A stretch of 62,000 nt of DNA. Origin: Cryptomeria japonica. Its lineage: Eukaryota > Streptophyta > Pinopsida > Cupressales > Cupressaceae. The notes under the pieces were generated by a model. It was not told where the DNA came from, did not search any database, and saw only the letters and a program-made list of their open reading frames with translations. Location of the stretch: contig NC_081406.1 of NCBI RefSeq assembly GCF_030272615.1, forward strand, positions 145,823,091 to 145,885,090, in the 5' to 3' direction. Within the stretch, counting starts at the first letter, position 1. Each line of letters starts with the position of its first letter. Shown here one piece after another: positions 44,021-55,389 of the stretch. Position numbers and translations under genes: made by a program.

Positions 44021-46130
44021 GCATTCCTTACGACCCAACTCAATGTTTGTTCGACTTACCTTGGTCTTACTTACTGCCAAGTAGGGATCACGAAGGAGTT
44101 GAGGAGTAGAAATGAGGCTTATGTTGCAAGGGTTATTTATAATTGTCTATTGTGCATTATTTTAGTAACAATTCATACTTTTAAAAAAAATATTCATAAA
44201 ACATTTAAGAAGGGGGCTTATATATATATTTTTACCTCTAAAGTATCCTCGTGACTCAGCCCAAGACCCGTCTGCCTTACGTTGGTCTTACTTACTGCCA
44301 AGTTGGGGTCAAGAAGAAGCTAAGGCGAAGGAAGGGGGCTAAAATTTATTTTCAGAATTGTGATTTTTAAATTTAGTGTTGACATCAAAATTAATAAATT
44401 TTTAAAATAAAACCTAAACTAAGAAAAATGTAAAACAAATGAGACACAAACCTTAAAGAATGACGTTGGCCTATTAAGAAGGGGGCTTATTTTTTATTTT
44501 TTTTAAATTAGAAGTAATCCTCATGACTCAGCCCAATGCCTGTCCGCCTTACCTTGGTCTTACTTACTGCCAAGTTGGGGTCAAGAAGGAGTTAAGGTGA
44601 AGGAAGGGGCTAATTTTGCGAGGGCTATTTATAATTATCGATTGTGCATTATTTTAATAACAATTCATACTTTAAAAAAAATATTCATAAAACATTTATG
44701 AAAGGGGCTTATGTTTTTTTTTTACGTCTAGAGTATCTCCGTGACTTAGCCCAAGGTCCGTTTGTCTTACCTTGGGTCTTACTTACTAGCAAGTTGGGGT
44801 CAAGAGAAAGCTAAAGTGAAGGAAGAGGGCTAAAATTTATTTTCAAAATTGTGAGTTTTAAATTTAATGTTGAGATCGAAATTAATAAATTTCTTAAATA
44901 AAACATAAACTAAAAAAAATGCAAAAAAAAAACAAAACGCAAACCTTAAAGAATGACTTTAGCCTATTAAGAAGGAGGCTTATTTTTTTTTTTTGAAAAT
45001 TATAAGTATTCCCCATGACCTAGCCCAATGTCTATTCACCTTACCTTGGTCTTACTTACTTCCAAGTTGGGGTCAGGAAAGAGTTGAGGTGAAGGAAGGG
45101 GGCTAATGTTGTGAGGGTTATTTATAATTATCGATTGTGCATTATTTTAATAACAATTCATACCTTTTTTTAAAAAAAATTCACAAAATATTTAGGAAGG
45201 GGGCTTAAATTTTTTTCTTTTACCTCTAAAGTATCACCATGACTCAGCCCAAGATATGTCGGCCTTACCTTGGTTTTACTTACTACCAAGTTGGGGGCAA
45301 AAAGGAGTTGGGGCGAAGGAAGGGGGCTAAAATTTGTTTTTATAATTGTGATTTTTAAATTTAGTTTTGAGATCAAAATTAATAAATTTTTAAATAAAAC
45401 GTAAACTAAAAAAAATGCAAAGAAAATGAGACACAAAACTTTAAGAATAACCTTGGCCTATTAATTATTCTTTGGGCTGTTAGAAAACATGATCTCAAAG
45501 AATAACCAACCTTCCTATCAAGATAATCTATTTTTGGCCCCTAAAAAATTTTATGCAAAGAATATGCTATCCTAACTAGTCACTCCACCCATGCCCTTTA
45601 AAATAGTCGAATCATATTGGTGAACCACTAAACCATAATCTTCTAGCTCATAGAATCTATAATTTAGTTGCTAAAACGAAAAAAAAAATTACAGGTTTAA
45701 CAAATCAACGAAACACAAAGTATGGATTAAATTTTCTAGAAAGGCTTGTAAACCAAAAATAAATCCCCATGAAATTAGAAAGAAAAGGGCTATTAATGAG
45801 TCTTTAATTTTGTAACAGATAAATAAATTTCAAAAAGGTCCTTGACAAAACTCTAACCTAAAATAAAAGTCATTGGAAGCATGAGAAGTGTATATCCTAT
45901 TAATGAATCTTTACTTTTGTAACATAAACAAATTTCAAAATGGGCCTTGAAAAAAGTCCAACTTAAAGTAAAAATCATTGGAGGTAGGAGAAGCTTATAT
46001 CCAATTAGGGAATCTTTAGTTTTGCATCAGACAAACAAATCTCAAACAAGGCCATAAACAAAATTTCCACTTAAAAGACACAGTAATTTTAAATAGGTTA
46101 ATTTTTGAACAAATAATCAATAACAATTTT
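44021..46130. repeat. Higher-order repeat unit 2
   Basis: 2,110 bp. Cores A 44054, B 44274, A 44547, B 44765, A 45039, B 45263; spacer C3 about 45460-46130. It starts at the same GCATTCCTTACGACCC as unit 1. Confidence 0.93.
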
Positions 46131-46326
46131 GCATTCCCTACGACCCAACTCAACATTTGTTCACCTTACCTTGGTCTTACTTACTGCCAAGTTGGAGTCA
46201 CAAAGGAGTTGAGGCGAAGGAATGAAGCTTATGTTGCAAGGGTTATTTATAATTATCGATTGTGGATTATTTTAGTAACAATTCACATTTTAAAAAAAAA
46301 TATTCATAAAACATTTAAGAAGGGGG

Positions 46327-46365
<39 letters not shown>

Positions 46366-48266
46366 TTTTACCTCTAGAGTATCCCTGTGACTCAGCCCAA
46401 GACCCGTCTGCCTTACCTTGGTCTTACTTACTGCCAAGTTGGGGTCAAGAAGAAGTTAGGGTGAAGGAAGGGGGCTAAATTTTTTTTTCATAATTGTGAT
46501 TTTTAAATTTAGTGTTGACATCAAAATTAATAAATTTTTTAAATAAAACCTAAACTAAGAAAAATGCAAAAAAAAATGAGACACAAACCTTAAAGAATGA
46601 CGTTGGCCTATTAAGAAGGGGGCTTATCTTTTTTTTTTTTTAAATTAGAATTAATCCCCATGACTCAGCCCAATGCCTATCCGCCTTACCTTGGTCTTAC
46701 TTACTGCCAAGTTGGGGTCGGGAAGGAGTTGAGGTGAAGGAAGGGGGCTAATTTTGCGAGGGTTATTTATAATTATCGATTGTGCATTATTTTAGTAACA
46801 ATTCATACTTTAAAAAAAACATTCATAAAACATTTAGGAAGGGGGCTTATGTTTTTTTCTTACCTCTACAGTATCTCCGTGACTTAGCCCAAGACCCGTC
46901 TGTCTTACCTTGGGTCTTACTTACTATCAAGTTGGGGTCAAGAAGAAGCTAAAGTGAAGGAAGGGGGCTAAAATTTATTTTCCGAATTGTGAGTTTTAAA
47001 TTTAATGTTGAGATCGAAATTAATAAATTTCTTAAATAAAACATAAATTAAAAAAAATGCAAAAAAAAATAAAACACAAACCTTAAAGAATGAATTTAGC
47101 CTATTAAGAATGAGGCTTATCTTTTTTTTTTTGAAAATTATAAGTATTCCCCATGACCCAACCCAATGTCTGTTCACCTTACCTTGGTCTTACTTACTTC
47201 CAAGTTGGGGTCAAGAAAGAGTTGAGGTGAAGGAAGGGGGCTAATGTTGCGAGGGTTATTTATAATTATCGATTGTGCATTATTTTAGTAACAATTCATA
47301 CATTTTTTAAAAAATATTCACAAAATATTTAGGAAGGGGGCTTAAATTTTTTTTCTTTTACCTCTAAATTATCACCATGACTCAGCCCAAGACATGTCTG
47401 TCTTACCTTGGTTTTACTTACTGCCATGTTGGCGTCAAAAAAGAGCTAGGGCGAAGGAAGGGGGCTAAAATTTGTTTTTATAATTGTGATTTTTAAAATT
47501 AGTGTTGAGATCCAAATTAATAAATTTTTAAATAAAACGTAAACTAAAAAAAATTCAAAGAAAATGAGACACAAAACTTTAAGAATAGTCTTGGCCTATT
47601 AATTATTCTTTAGGCTGTTAGAAAACATGACCTCAAAGAATAACTAACCTTCCTATCAAGACAATCTATTTTTGGCCCCTAACAAATTTTATGCAAAGAA
47701 TAAGCTATCCTAACCAGTCACTCCACCCATGCCCTTTAAAATAGTCGAATCATATTGGTGAACCACTAAACCATAATCTTCTAGCTCATAGAATATATAA
47801 TTTAGTTGCTAAAAGGAAATTTTTTTTACAGGTTTAACAAATCAACGAAACACAAACTATGGATTAAATTTTCTAGAAAGGCTTGTAAACCAAAAATAAA
47901 TCCCCATGGAATTAGAAAGAAAAAGGCTATTAATAAGTCTTTAATTTTGTAATAGATAAATAGATTTCAAAAAGGTCTTTGACAAAACTCTAACCTAAAG
48001 TAAAAGTCATTGGAAGCATGAGTAGTGTATATCCTATTAAGGAATCTTTACTTTTGTAACAGAAACAAATTTCAAAATGGGCCTTAAAAAATGTCCAACT
48101 TAAAGTAAAAGTCATTGGAGACAGGAGAAGCTTATATCCAATAAGGAATCTTTAGTTTTGCATCAAATAAACAAATCTCAAACAAGGCCATAAACAAAAT
48201 TTCCACTTAAGAGACAAAGTCATTTTAAGTAGGTTAATTTTTAAACAAATAATCAATAACAATTTT
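46131..48266. repeat. Higher-order repeat unit 3 (right end of the array)
   Basis: 2,136 bp. Cores A 46164, B 46411, A 46684, B 46903, A 47177, B 47401; spacer C4 about 47600-48266. It contains a (TA)n microsatellite (about 46330-46357) in the A-to-B linker. The array ends exactly at the C-to-A junction: after TTTTGCATT the sequence diverges at about 48271. Confidence 0.93.
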
Positions 48267-48702
48267 GCATTGTATTCATATTGAAAAGTAATAAATAATA
48301 TCTTGTTTTTATCATAACAAATGTTCTACTATGGGTGCAATACAAATTTTTTGAATCATAACATCAAAGCATTGCATTGTTTGACACTAGAGTTGCATTA
48401 CTTACAAGATTGTGGTAACATCCTCTTGCAACAGTCAGAGCAGAAACAAAGGTAACATGATTTGGATATGGACCTTTCTCTTGCATTTATTTTTAATCAG
48501 TCAGACTATACTTTATGGTTCACATAAAGGGAAGTTTGTTCAATTTCTTGAAGGAATGTTAATCATTTATTATGCACCTAAATTGAGAAATATTATTCAT
48601 CATAGTCTTTGTTCATGCTGCATATCAAAATATTTTCCATATTTTTAGACATCTACACCACATTCATCATATATCTAGTGTCTCATCACCTATGTTGCTT
48701 TT
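48267..48702. other. No gene seen: AT-rich spacer between satellite and element H
   Basis: No repeat unit and no convincing frame. A 78-codon open frame (48412-48648) has no recognisable motif. The last bases, ATTTC (48703-48707), are the left TSD of element H. Confidence 0.5.
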
Positions 48703-48707
48703 ATTTC

Positions 48708-50295
48708 TGATGCAGAGAGTCTTGGAGCTTGATCCAATACACCTTCTTGAGTGACGTGTCTTACTCAACCCACTAACTACTCAAGTCCATTCAATGGTAC
48801 TTGGTAGGGGTTTATGCTAATAAGACCTCCAAGGTCTGAACCTCTTTGGCTTTCCTCCTAGGTATAGCCAATGGTTTTGGACAATCAACTCCACTTCTTG
48901 AGGTTGCCACCTCAATTACATACACACCACTCTAGGGGTCCAAGCACTCCTGCAAGGATCTCAACACACAACCACTTCCAATGGGATCACAATGCATCTA
49001 CAAGGTGTCTTTGAAGTATTTTGAGGCTTTTAGGATCACCAAACCCATCGCTTTGGCTTCCTAACCTTTCTAGGTCTCTACTGGGCTCAAATAAGCCTAA
49101 TTGAATTAGCCCTCCCTTGGCGATTTTAGGGACTTAGTTTGCAAACTTTCCAAACAAGGCTAGAAATAAATTATGGATTCGAGTACCCTTTTGGAAGTTA
49201 CAGATAATACTAAAAATGTGCATTTGGGTTATTTGTACAAATGGGGTTTCCAATGTTGCACTATTTTTCAGGGTTTAGGCCTGACTGGGTGGTTTGGAAA
49301 AATGGGTCTGAAACCCTTCACCAGTTAAAACATCTGATCCCAACAACTTAGGATTCCTCAAGGGAACATAGAGGGCTTTCCATTTATATGACACTTTGTC
49401 CTACACCAATCCCCATGTGCTCTTAAAACTCACTTTTCCTACTGTCCTAACTAACCTACTCCCAGCGGTGAGCCTAGGGCTTCATTGTATCTCCTCCTCA
49501 AGGACCTACAAAACCAAAAATCCTATCCTAAACCTATATACAGACCCTAACCCAACATTCTTATTTATTTCAACAGGTGCTATCAAAGAATGCTTAGGCT
49601 AGAGCCATTTTGCTCTTAAACCCTACTTGCAAGGGTTTTACACCTAGTTGCAAAGAATGGAAGAAATCTCTGCAACCTAGGACAATCAAAACTTGAAATC
49701 AAGCTTTTGAAAAGTAAATTCAATCAACACTCATGTCTTGCAATTATTTTACACAATCATGTCCGTACTGGACCGTACCAAACAATGAAAAACAAGAGAA
49801 AACTATCAAATGGTGAAGAAAACAAGATTGTTTCAAAATCCAAAAACTTGTTCTTTCATTTCCAATCCTTCCAACCTGTACAATGAAGTAAATTTTGCCT
49901 TTTAAGCTATTAGATCAGTTGGTTCAACCAAATTTTGCAAGAGATTGCAAAATGTTGCTCAACAACTTTTTAAATCTTTTGACTCCAAGATGCAACTTTG
50001 CATTCTAATGCATTTCAAGACTCCTGAAGGTCCTCAAACACTATAAAAGACCTAAACACAACATAACTAACCCCTTACATGAATACATTCATCTGGAGTA
50101 CTTCTCCTATGAACTACCTAAGCATCTCACTTCTCAGGCTGACAACATCTTGAACACAAATGACACAAACCAAAACTTGGATAGCTCAGGCTCTACTGAG
50201 TCCCAAATGGTTGGTTCATTATTACATCACAAAGACAACACAAAACTTGAAAGAAAAAAAAATTGCATGCTTGGAGTGTTAGATACCCTACACCA
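48708..50295 (-). repeat. Element H 3' LTR (left copy)
   Basis: 1,588 bp, minus-strand start TGGTGTAGGG, end CTGCATCA. The polypurine tract CCCAGGGGAATA (minus) lies just outside at about 50296-50308. Long blocks match the right LTR with scattered substitutions; a ~37-bp segment present near 54980 in the right copy is missing here (near 49930). Confidence 0.9.
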
Positions 50296-50358
50296 TATTC
50301 CCCTGGGACAAAGAAATCAAGTCCCTTGAGTTAAAAGATCTGTAATCTCCACTCCATG

Positions 50359-50547
50359 CTAATGTATATCTACCTCTGACATCCACATGGCATCTGAATT
50401 AGGTAACCCTTCCCACTTGACACGATAGTGCTTGTAGACTCCTTTCCTTGTCTTCTTTACTATCTTGGTATCTAAGATACTCTCCAACTTAACCGGTTGA
50501 CTAGGTGGCAAATCCCTTATCCATTCTTCATTAACCGATGATGACAT
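50359..50547 (-). pseudogene. Element H chromodomain
   Basis: A frame of 62 codons: SILDTKIVKKTRKGVYKHY, then VKWEGLPNSDAMW and MSEVDI. This is the conserved chromodomain core (Y-x-VKW-x-G, then the W of the aromatic cage) found at the end of chromovirus integrases. In active relatives it steers insertion towards particular chromatin. It is separated from the integrase frame by a TAG/ATG junction near 50550, so the polyprotein is broken here. Confidence 0.9.
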
Positions 50548-50553
50548 GTCCAG

Positions 50554-51044
50554 CTAAGGTGTTGGTGACTCTCCCTTGTATGGATAGAGATCACATACAT
50601 TGAAGATAGGAGATATACCCACGGTGCGAGGAAGTTCAACTTCATATGCATTCTGCCCATACTTGTGCATCACCTTGAGAGGTCCAATTTTCTTCATCAT
50701 GAGCTTGATAGGCTGCCCTTTTGGAAGTCCTTCCTTCCTTAGGTATTCTAACACTAAGTCTCCCCCTTTAAATTGTACATTTCTCCTTGTTTTATCAGCT
50801 TGAACCTTATACTGCTTGGATTTTTGTTGTAAGGATTGCCTTACCTTATCATGCACTTCTTTAATACCTTCTGCAAAGTTTTCCCCTTGTGCACTCTTAG
50901 GTGCCATTGAAATGATATCTTTGAGCTCCAATATCCCCTAGGATGGAATCCATACACTATCTCAAAGGGGCATTCACCCGTGCTACGGTTTACTGAGTCA
51001 TTATATGCATATTTTGCCTGTGCAACTACTAGATCCCCGTCCAA
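50554..51044 (-). pseudogene. Element H integrase C-terminal part (GPF/Y region)
   Basis: Two overlapping frames join the end of the integrase core (STGECPFEIVYGFHPRG, near 50950) to the C-terminal GPF/Y-like module (MMKKIGPLKVMHKYGQNAYE, near 50670; then DLYPYKGES). No HHCC or D-D-35-E core is present upstream: the sequence jumps from RT at about 51040 directly to KYAYNDSVNRSTGECPFE. Thus the catalytic part is deleted. Confidence 0.85.
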
Positions 51045-51757
51045 GTCATTATATGCATATTCTGCCTGTCCAAGTCATTTGATGGTATTGAGAATAGGAG
51101 CACAAACATGCTAAAGTTTCTCACAAAGTTCCTATAAGAAGATGTCATTCCATTAAATCTTCTAACATCAATTATGCCCCTAGGGATAGGCCAATTAAGT
51201 ATTGCTTCTACCTTACTTGGATCCATCTTTAAACATCCTTGAGAAATAGCAAAACCAAGGTATACAAGCTTTGTTTCTAAAAACTCACATTTTTCAAGGT
51301 TGATCTTGAGTTGAGCCTCTTTCAACTTGTTCAAGACCATCTCCATATGCTTGAGGTGTTCCTCCTTAGACCTGTTGAAGATCAAAATGTCATCAAGATA
51401 CACAATAACAAATCTACCAATAAACTCAACTAAGACTTCCTTCATGAGCCTTTGGAAGGTACTAGGTGCATTGGTGAGGCCAAATGGCATCACCAACCAT
51501 TCATATAAGCCTGCATTTGTTCTAAAGGATGTCTTCCATTGATCTCTAGGTCTAATTCTGATCTGATGATAACCAAACTTCAAGTCCACCTTTGTGAAGT
51601 AGCTTGCACCTCCTAGATTGTCCAATAGGTCCTCAATCTTTGGCATGGGAAACCGGTACCTTATAGTAATCTTATTGATTGCTCTGGGGTCTGTGCACAT
51701 TCTCCATTTGCCTCCCTTTTTAGGCACTAACACAGTAGGAACAAAACATGGACTCAA
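51029..51757 (-). pseudogene. Element H reverse transcriptase
   Basis: A 242-codon open frame: FVPTVLVPKKGGKWRMCTD, the DLKFGYHQIRI block (catalytic Asp), MPFGLTNAPSTFQRLM and YLDDILIF with the YxDD catalytic pair, then the thumb (LEKCEFLETKLVYLGF) up to GIIDVRRFNGM. The rest (RNase H) is missing. It is clearly Ty3/gypsy by the LVPKK..WRMCTD and MPFGLTNAP motifs. The upstream frame is closed by a stop at about 51795. Confidence 0.92.
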
Positions 51758-51759
51758 AA

Positions 51760-52696
51760 TCTTCTTGATAAACCCTTTGTCTATGAGTTCTTACACTTGT
51801 TTGGTGATCTCTTCATTTTGACTAGGTGTCATTTTATAGGCAGCTTTGTTTAGCAGATTGGCCCCTAGTATTAATTCTATTTGATGGTTCACATCTCTCA
51901 TTGGAGGCAAAGAATGAGGCATGTCATCTCCTATCACTTCTGCATATTGTTTGAGTAGACGTTGCACCTCTTGAGGCACTTCACTCATTGGATCTGCTTT
52001 AGCTTCATCTCTAGGCTTCAACACTATAGCATGGCCTTGATGACCTTCTTGCTTCAACACTTTGAGAAACTCTTTACCTCTCATCAGCATCACACTTGAG
52101 CCTATTTGATTTTCTTCCTTTGGATCAGGTAGTGGATTCATTTGGTACTTCTTCCCATTCTTGGTGATAAGATAGTTGTTCTTTTCTCCATCATGACTAG
52201 CTCTCATGTCATATTGCCATGGACGGCCCAACAACAAATGACAAGCATCCATAGGCAATATGTCACATAATAATCTATCCTTATACTCACCAATTCAAAA
52301 GTCCACCCATGCTTGTTCATCAACCAAGACATGTTGACTCTGATTGAGCCATGATACCTTGTAAGGAGTGAGATGAGGTAATCTTTTCAGTTTGAGTTTG
52401 TCCACCATTTCAACTGAGACAATGTTCTCAGTAGAATCTGAATATACAACCTCCTGACAAATTTTCCCATGTGACTTACAAGTGGTCCTAAACAAACTTT
52501 TCCTCTGTGGTGGCTCTTGAGCTTGGGGTATCTTGAGCATTGTCCTTCTCATCAAGTTTTCTCCATCGGTCACTAGCCCTGCCTTGCTGATTGAAGAAGT
52601 TGCACTCTGAGTGTCCTCCTCTTGCACCAATTGAGTCCTTCTTTCACCCATGTAAGAGCTTGAGGAACTGTAGGCTTTTCTCGAGCACTTACTCAT
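51760..52696 (-). pseudogene. Element H protease region with gag zinc knuckle
   Basis: The upper frame (52696-52295) begins inside the gag knuckle (CYHCNQVGHTMSKC, 52730-52690) and runs through a retropepsin-like segment whose active site reads VYSDSTENIVSVEMV where D-G/S-G/S is usual. The lower frame (52258-51791) holds the protease end (MDACHLLLGRPWQYD) and the linker to RT (MTPSQNEEI). A stop and a small frameshift separate them at about 52290. Not functional. Confidence 0.8.
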
Positions 52697-52727
52697 GGTA
52701 TGCCCAACTTGATTGCAATGATAGCAC

Positions 52728-53651
52728 CTACCAACGAAGGTGTACTTCCCCTTCCCAAGTTTCCAAACCTAACCCTAAAATTGCTCCTTCCTCTAAAGGA
52801 TCCTCTAAATGTTCATCTCTAAGAGTCCCCACTACCTTCTTGGTATTTTGCTCCTCATTTCTTGATGGTTTCTGCCCCCTACTAAAGGTTCCTCTACCTC
52901 TGAAATTTTTACCACCTCTATGTTTCTGATTTTGTTCACTTCTCCTCTTAATCTTCTCCTCTGCCCTTAAGGCCAACTGAAAACACTTATGGACAATGTC
53001 CGGTGTGAGGATACTTATCTCATCTTGTATGTTTTGTCTAAGGACATTCATGTACCTGGCCAACTTCTCCACTTCATTCTCATGCTTTCTAGCCCTCAAA
53101 CTGAGCTTGTGGAATTCCTCAGTGTATGCATTGACATCAAACTCTCTTTGTTTCAGATTTTGCAATCTCTTATGGATTTGAACTTCATAATCCCCTGGAA
53201 GGAATTGAGCCTTAATTCTGATCTTCATACGCTCCCATGAAGTTATCTTCTTCTTACCTTCTTGTATCCTTTCTTCTTGCATCATATTCCACGAAATTAA
53301 TTTTGACCCCCTCAATCTTGATTTGGCCACATTTACTCTTTTCTCTTCTGCTACCTCTTTATAATCAAAGTGATTATTTAGAGCCTCTATCCAATCTAGC
53401 AACTCTTCTCCATTGATATTTCCTCCATAGGTGGGTAATCCATCAAAGTTGTCTTTGGAAATGCATTTTAATGCATCCAAGAATAGCTTTTGGTCTTGAG
53501 GCATGGCTACTACTGGTGGTTCCTCTCCATCTCCCACTTCTTCATCACTCTCATCTCCCCATTCTGTCTTTACCTTCCCCTTCTCCTTAATGTCTCTGGT
53601 TCCTCTACTTCTTTCTGCATCCTTCAATCTTTCTATCATCTCTGCCACCAA
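52728..53651 (-). pseudogene. Element H gag capsid
   Basis: 307 codons open: an acidic start (DESDEEVGDGEEPPVV), the Ty3/gypsy capsid domain (FDGLPTYGGNINGEELLDWI, SWERMKIRIKAQFLP, FHKLSLRARKHENEVEKLAR), then a basic Arg/Gly stretch (RGGKNFRGRGTFSRGQ). A frameshift near 52740 separates it from its zinc knuckle CYHCNQVGHTMSKC. It originally formed particles. A few more codons upstream of 53651 are probably lost by a stop. Confidence 0.87.
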
Positions 53652-53743
53652 CTATCAGATGGCTTCCAGAGTTATTGCCTTTGGAGGCATTGAACTTTCT
53701 TTTGATTCTTCACAATTGGGCATACACAAAATCTTTCAAAGAA

Positions 53744-53757
53744 TGGCTCTCATACCA
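53744..53757 (-). other. Element H primer-binding site (tRNA-iMet type)
   Basis: The minus strand reads TGGTATGAGAGCC three bases after the LTR end, one mismatch from TGGTATCAGAGCC. Confidence 0.75.
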
Positions 53758-53760
53758 CTC

Positions 53761-55384
53761 TAATGCAAAGAGTCTTGGAGCTTGATCCAATACGCCTTCT
53801 TGAGTGACTTTTCCTACTCAACCCACTAACTACTCAAGTCCATCCAATGGCACTTAGTAGGGGTTTATGCTAATGAGACTCCAAGGTATGAGCCTCTTTG
53901 GCTTGCCTCCTAGGTATAGCCAATGGTTTTGGACAATCAACTCCACTTCTTGAGGTTGCTACCTCAATCACACACACACTACTCTAGGGGTCCAAGCACT
54001 CCTGCAAGGATCTCAACACACAACCAATTCCAATGGGATCACAATGCATCTACAAGGTGTCTTTGAATTATTTTGAGGCTTTTAGGATCACCAAACCAAT
54101 CGCTTTGGCTTCCTAACTTTTCTAGGTCTCTACCAGACTCAAATAGGCCTAATTGAATTAGCCCTCCCTTGGCAGTTTTAGGGACTTAGTTTGCAAAATT
54201 TTAAACAAGGCTATAAATAAATTATGGATTCTAGTACCCTTTTGGAAGTTACAGACAATACTGAAAAATGTGCATTTGGGTTATCCATACAAGTGGGGTT
54301 TCCAATGCTGCACTATCTTTGAGGGTTTAGGCCTCACCAAGTGGTTTGGAAAGATGGGTCTGAAACTCTTCACTGGTCAAAACATCTGCTCCCAACAACT
54401 TAGGATTCCTTAAGGGAACTCAGAGGGATTTCCATCCATATGACACTTTGTCCTACACCAATCCCCATGTGCTCTTAAAACTCACTTTTCCTGTTGTCCT
54501 AACTCACCTACTCCCAGGGGCGAGCCTAGGGCTTCATTGTATCTCCTCCTCAAGGACTTGCAAAACCACAAATCCTATCCAAAACCTACATACAAAGCCT
54601 AACCCATCATTCCTATTGATTTCAATAGGTGTTATCAAAGAATGCTTAGGCTAGAGCCATTTTGCTCTTAAACCCTACTTGCAAGGGTTTTACACCTAGT
54701 TGCAAAGAATGGAAGAAATCTCTGCAACCTAGGACAATCAAAACTTGAAATCAAGCTTTTGAAAAGTAAATTCAATCAACACTCATGCCCTACAATTATT
54801 TTACACAATCATGTCCGTACTGGACCGTACCAAACAATAAAAACAAGAGAAAACTATCAAACGGTGAAGAAAACAAGATTGTTTCAAAATCCACAAACTT
54901 GTTCTTGCATTTCCAATCCTTCCAACCCATACAATGAAGTCAATTTTGTCTTTTAAGCTATTAGATCAGTTTGTTCAACCAACTTTTCCACACCATGTAC
55001 CAAAAATGTAACTTTTGTAAGAAATTGCAAAATGTTGCTCAACAACTTTTTACATCTTTTGACTCCAAGATGCAACTTTGCATTCTAATGCATTTCAAGA
55101 CTCCTGAAGGTCCTCAAACACTCTAGAAGACCTAAACACAACACAATTGACCCCTATTACATGAATACATTCATCTAGAGTACTTCTCCTGTGAACTACC
55201 TAAGCATCTCACTTCTTAGGCTGACACCATCCCAAACACAAATGACTCAAACGAAAACTTGGACAACTCAACCATGGATCTACTGAGTCCCAAATGGTTG
55301 GTCCATTATTTCATGACAAAGACAACACTCAAAACTTGAAGGAAAACAAAATTTCATGCTTGTAGTGTTAGGTGTCCTGCACCA
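53761..55384 (-). repeat. Element H 5' LTR (right copy)
   Basis: 1,624 bp, collinear with the left LTR. It starts TAATGCAAAGAG in plus reading (the left copy has TGATGCAGAGAG, so the terminal CA has mutated) and ends CTGCACCA. TSD ATTTC follows. Confidence 0.9.
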
Positions 55385-55389
55385 ATTTC

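Larger units (their letters stand above)
48708..55384 (-). mobile_element. Element H: chromovirus (Ty3/gypsy), degenerate, integrase core deleted
   Basis: Minus orientation: 5' LTR 53761-55384, PBS TGGTATGAGAGCC (53744-53757), gag, protease, RT, then a deletion that removes RNase H and most of integrase, the integrase C-terminus, a chromodomain, a polypurine tract and the 3' LTR 48708-50295. TSD ATTTC is at 48703-48707 and 55385-55389. The chromodomain and the order RT-integrase place it among chromoviruses. Confidence 0.93.

Noticed and set aside
41062-46478. Plus-strand frames with ARVIYNYRLCIILVTIHTFKKNIHKTF repeated in several satellite units
   Set aside because: Same linker DNA read in another frame; length varies freely with T-run and A-run slippage.
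38256-47177. Repeated minus-strand frames such as FFLVYVLFKNLLILI in the satellite
   Set aside because: They come from A/T-rich linkers of the repeat, recur with the period of the array and are broken in most units; no protein.
27534-48266. CRISPR-like or rDNA-type spacing
   Set aside because: Repeat units are long, contiguous and without short unique spacers; no rRNA sequence is recognisable.
49396-49602. 68-codon open frame in LTR H, also at 54448-54654
   Set aside because: LTR-embedded, begins at a non-ATG codon, no motif; a by-product of LTR duplication.
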